From the NCBI GenBank assembly GCA_946615275.1, contig CAMOHV010000145.1:1-5055 (forward strand): a stretch of DNA of 5,055 nt. The letters run 5' to 3'. The stretch is from an uncultured Verrucomicrobiota bacterium. GTDB taxonomy: Bacteria > Verrucomicrobiota > Kiritimatiellia > RFP12 > UBA1067. The notes under the pieces are model-generated. The model was not told where the DNA came from. It saw only the letters and a program-made list of their open reading frames with translations, and made no database searches. The translations under genes and the position numbers were made by a program. This document shows positions 3,877 through 5,055 of this stretch, piece by piece (the first letter of the stretch is position 1; each line of letters starts with the position of its first letter).

Positions 3877-5055
3877 CTACCGCGAAACAGTTCCGCGAAA
3901 TGGCCCTAGCGGGAGACCTGCTTCGTTCTTGATGAAACCATGTACGCAGCTGCGCCGCATGTACGCGACCTTCTCTGGCACAAGGCCCGCCGGCACCACA
4001 AGGTCTATCGTCTTGGAACGGGTCGTGTATTCTGCCTTCACCGCCACATATTTCCCATCGCCCCCGGCGAGTTCGAAGCGCGGCGCATACGTACCGTTGC
4101 GGTTCCAGCTCTCCACGTTGTCGAAGGTCAGAGTGACCTTCTTCCCGTCCGCCGAGAGCTTTGCCGCGACGAACACCGGCGCGTCGCACTTGAGGTCCTT
4201 CCGTCCATAGATGCGGTTCAGTGCGAGCGCCGCCAGGCGCGTGCCGACCGTCCGCTTGTCCCCGGGATGGATGTTGTCGAGCTCGCCGACATCGCTCAGG
4301 ATCGCGCAGCCGACGTTGTTCCCGTTCGAACGACCGAAGCGCTCCATCTCCTCGCGTATCTGCGTGGCGCCGGTGTCCTTCTCCTCGTTGTCCGCGCATC
4401 CATATCCATACGGCGCGATCTGGCAGAGGAAGAACGGCATGTCGGCTCCGCACTCGAACGCCCGCCCCCAGCCTGCGCGCAGCGTTTCAAGCATCTCGTA
4501 GTATTCCGCCCACCGGCCGCGGTTCGAGCAGCCCTGGTACCAGATCGCGCCCTTGATCGCATACGGCGCCAGAGGATGCACCATCGCGTTCCAGCACGCG
4601 CGCGGATCCTGGTGGAAGTCGGGCTTCTTGCCCTTGTTCTTCGGGTTCTTCTTCTCCGCCTCTGTCCATTCCGTCCGCACCGGACGCGTCGCGAGCGCCT
4701 TGAACGACTTCGATTCGGCGTAGGCGAACGGCGGAATCCACGTCTCGATGCAGCTGCCGCCCCATGCGCACTCTATCACGCCGACCGGCACCTTGAGCGC
4801 CTGGTGCAGCCGCACCGCGAAATGCCACGCCGCCGCGGAGAAGTTGCCGCGGTCGTTCGCGGGGGTGAAGTCGAACCAGCCGAGACGGGCGTGGTCCACC
4901 TCCTTCGGCGCCCAGCAGCACGGCATGTGGACTCCGCGCACGTCAGGCTCGTCCGTCAGAAGAAGGTCGTAGTAGCCGTTGCGCTCGCGCCCCGCATGCT
5001 GGCCGATGCTCGGCGAAGGCCACATGGCGAACGTCATGTTGCTCTGGCCGCCGCA
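3877..5055 (-). CDS. Sialate O-acetylesterase-like SGNH hydrolase (N-terminus beyond right edge)
   Basis: Family enzymes remove O-acetyl groups from sialic acids or other glycans, usually after export. 392 residues are visible. Residue 1 is the Cys at the window edge; block I GGQSNM (2-7) supplies nucleophile S5, so an internal ATG at 5037 is not the start: the frame continues off the window. Further motifs: WHFAVRLHQALKVPVGVIE followed by WGG (98-100), NAMVHPLAPYAIKGAIWYQG ending at 175 then CSN, PFFLCQIAPYGYG, and DVGELDNIHPGDK (255-267) with the predicted catalytic His263. A C-terminal beta-rich part ends GLPLGPFRGTVSR, a normal family tail. Oddities: Cys176 stands where many relatives have Glu in WYQGESN, and a lysine-rich insert EAEKKNPKNKGKKPD lies at about 132-146. 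The signal peptide, if any, is outside the window. Exact substrate is uncertain, since many carbohydrate esterases share this annotation. Confidence 0.88.
   Translation of the reverse strand, partial: CGGQSNMTFAMWPSPSIGQHAGRERNGYYDLLLTDEPDVRGVHMPCCWAPKEVDHARLGWFDFTPANDRGNFSAAAWHFAVRLHQALKVPVGVIECAWGGSCIETWIPPFAYAESKSFKALATRPVRTEWTEAEKKNPKNKGKKPDFHQDPRACWNAMVHPLAPYAIKGAIWYQGCSNRGRWAEYYEMLETLRAGWGRAFECGADMPFFLCQIAPYGYGCADNEEKDTGATQIREEMERFGRSNGNNVGCAILSDVGELDNIHPGDKRTVGTRLAALALNRIYGRKDLKCDAPVFVAAKLSADGKKVTLTFDNVESWNRNGTYAPRFELAGGDGKYVAVKAEYTTRSKTIDLVVPAGLVPEKVAYMRRSCVHGFIKNEAGLPLGPFRGTVSR

Noticed and set aside
3571..3909. Plus-strand frame of 112 codons between permease and esterase
   Set aside because: Serine/proline/arginine-rich content with no recognisable domain; it mirrors the glycosylase remnant and the esterase end.

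Overview
The window looks like GC-rich bacterial chromosome. Every gene I can support lies on the minus strand, so transcription runs from high to low coordinates. The gene set (an HP0958/CT398-type zinc-ribbon protein beside rnpB, cytidylate kinase, a LysA-like decarboxylase, an EamA transporter and a sialate O-acetylesterase) together with the RNase P RNA sequence fits a Gram-negative bacterium. My best guess is a PVC-group organism such as a gut Kiritimatiellota/Verrucomicrobiota. That is inference; no taxonomic marker was searched.

Core half (1-2364). A good sigma70-type promoter (2336-2364) precedes a tightly packed series: a coiled-coil zinc-ribbon protein (starting at a GTG with a clear Shine-Dalgarno), the RNase P RNA gene rnpB (1169-1554, closed by a perfect 15-bp P1 helix), cytidylate kinase cmk, and the first 161 codons of a diaminopimelate decarboxylase (lysA) that runs off the left edge. 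Gaps are 14 nt (zinc ribbon to rnpB) and 13 nt (rnpB to cmk), and cmk and lysA overlap. I see no terminator in the series, so rnpB appears to be embedded in a protein-coding operon and would have to be processed out.

Intergenic region (2365-2655). About 290 bases without a gene hold repeat structure: a 36-position, bulge-free imperfect inverted repeat (2424-2459 with 2498-2533) that pairs better as RNA from the plus strand, a perfect 12-bp inverted repeat (2379-2390 with 2622-2633) bracketing it, and a short 7-bp tandem repeat. Together they resemble a small non-coding mobile or structured-RNA element.

Accessory half (2656-5055). An EamA/DMT-type permease lies downstream of the decayed N-terminal third of a 3-methyladenine DNA glycosylase (AAG/MPG family) carrying a one-base frameshift, a truncation and substitutions of catalytic residues. 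A possible 29-codon small ORF bridges this remnant to a sialate O-acetylesterase-like SGNH hydrolase, whose catalytic GQSNM motif sits at the right edge of the window. The esterase suggests breakdown of O-acetylated glycans; the other genes show no obvious pathway link to it.

I do not see a convincing new defence or biosynthetic system. The items most worth a second look are the intergenic inverted-repeat element, the glycosylase remnant, and the placement and L15 sequence of rnpB.
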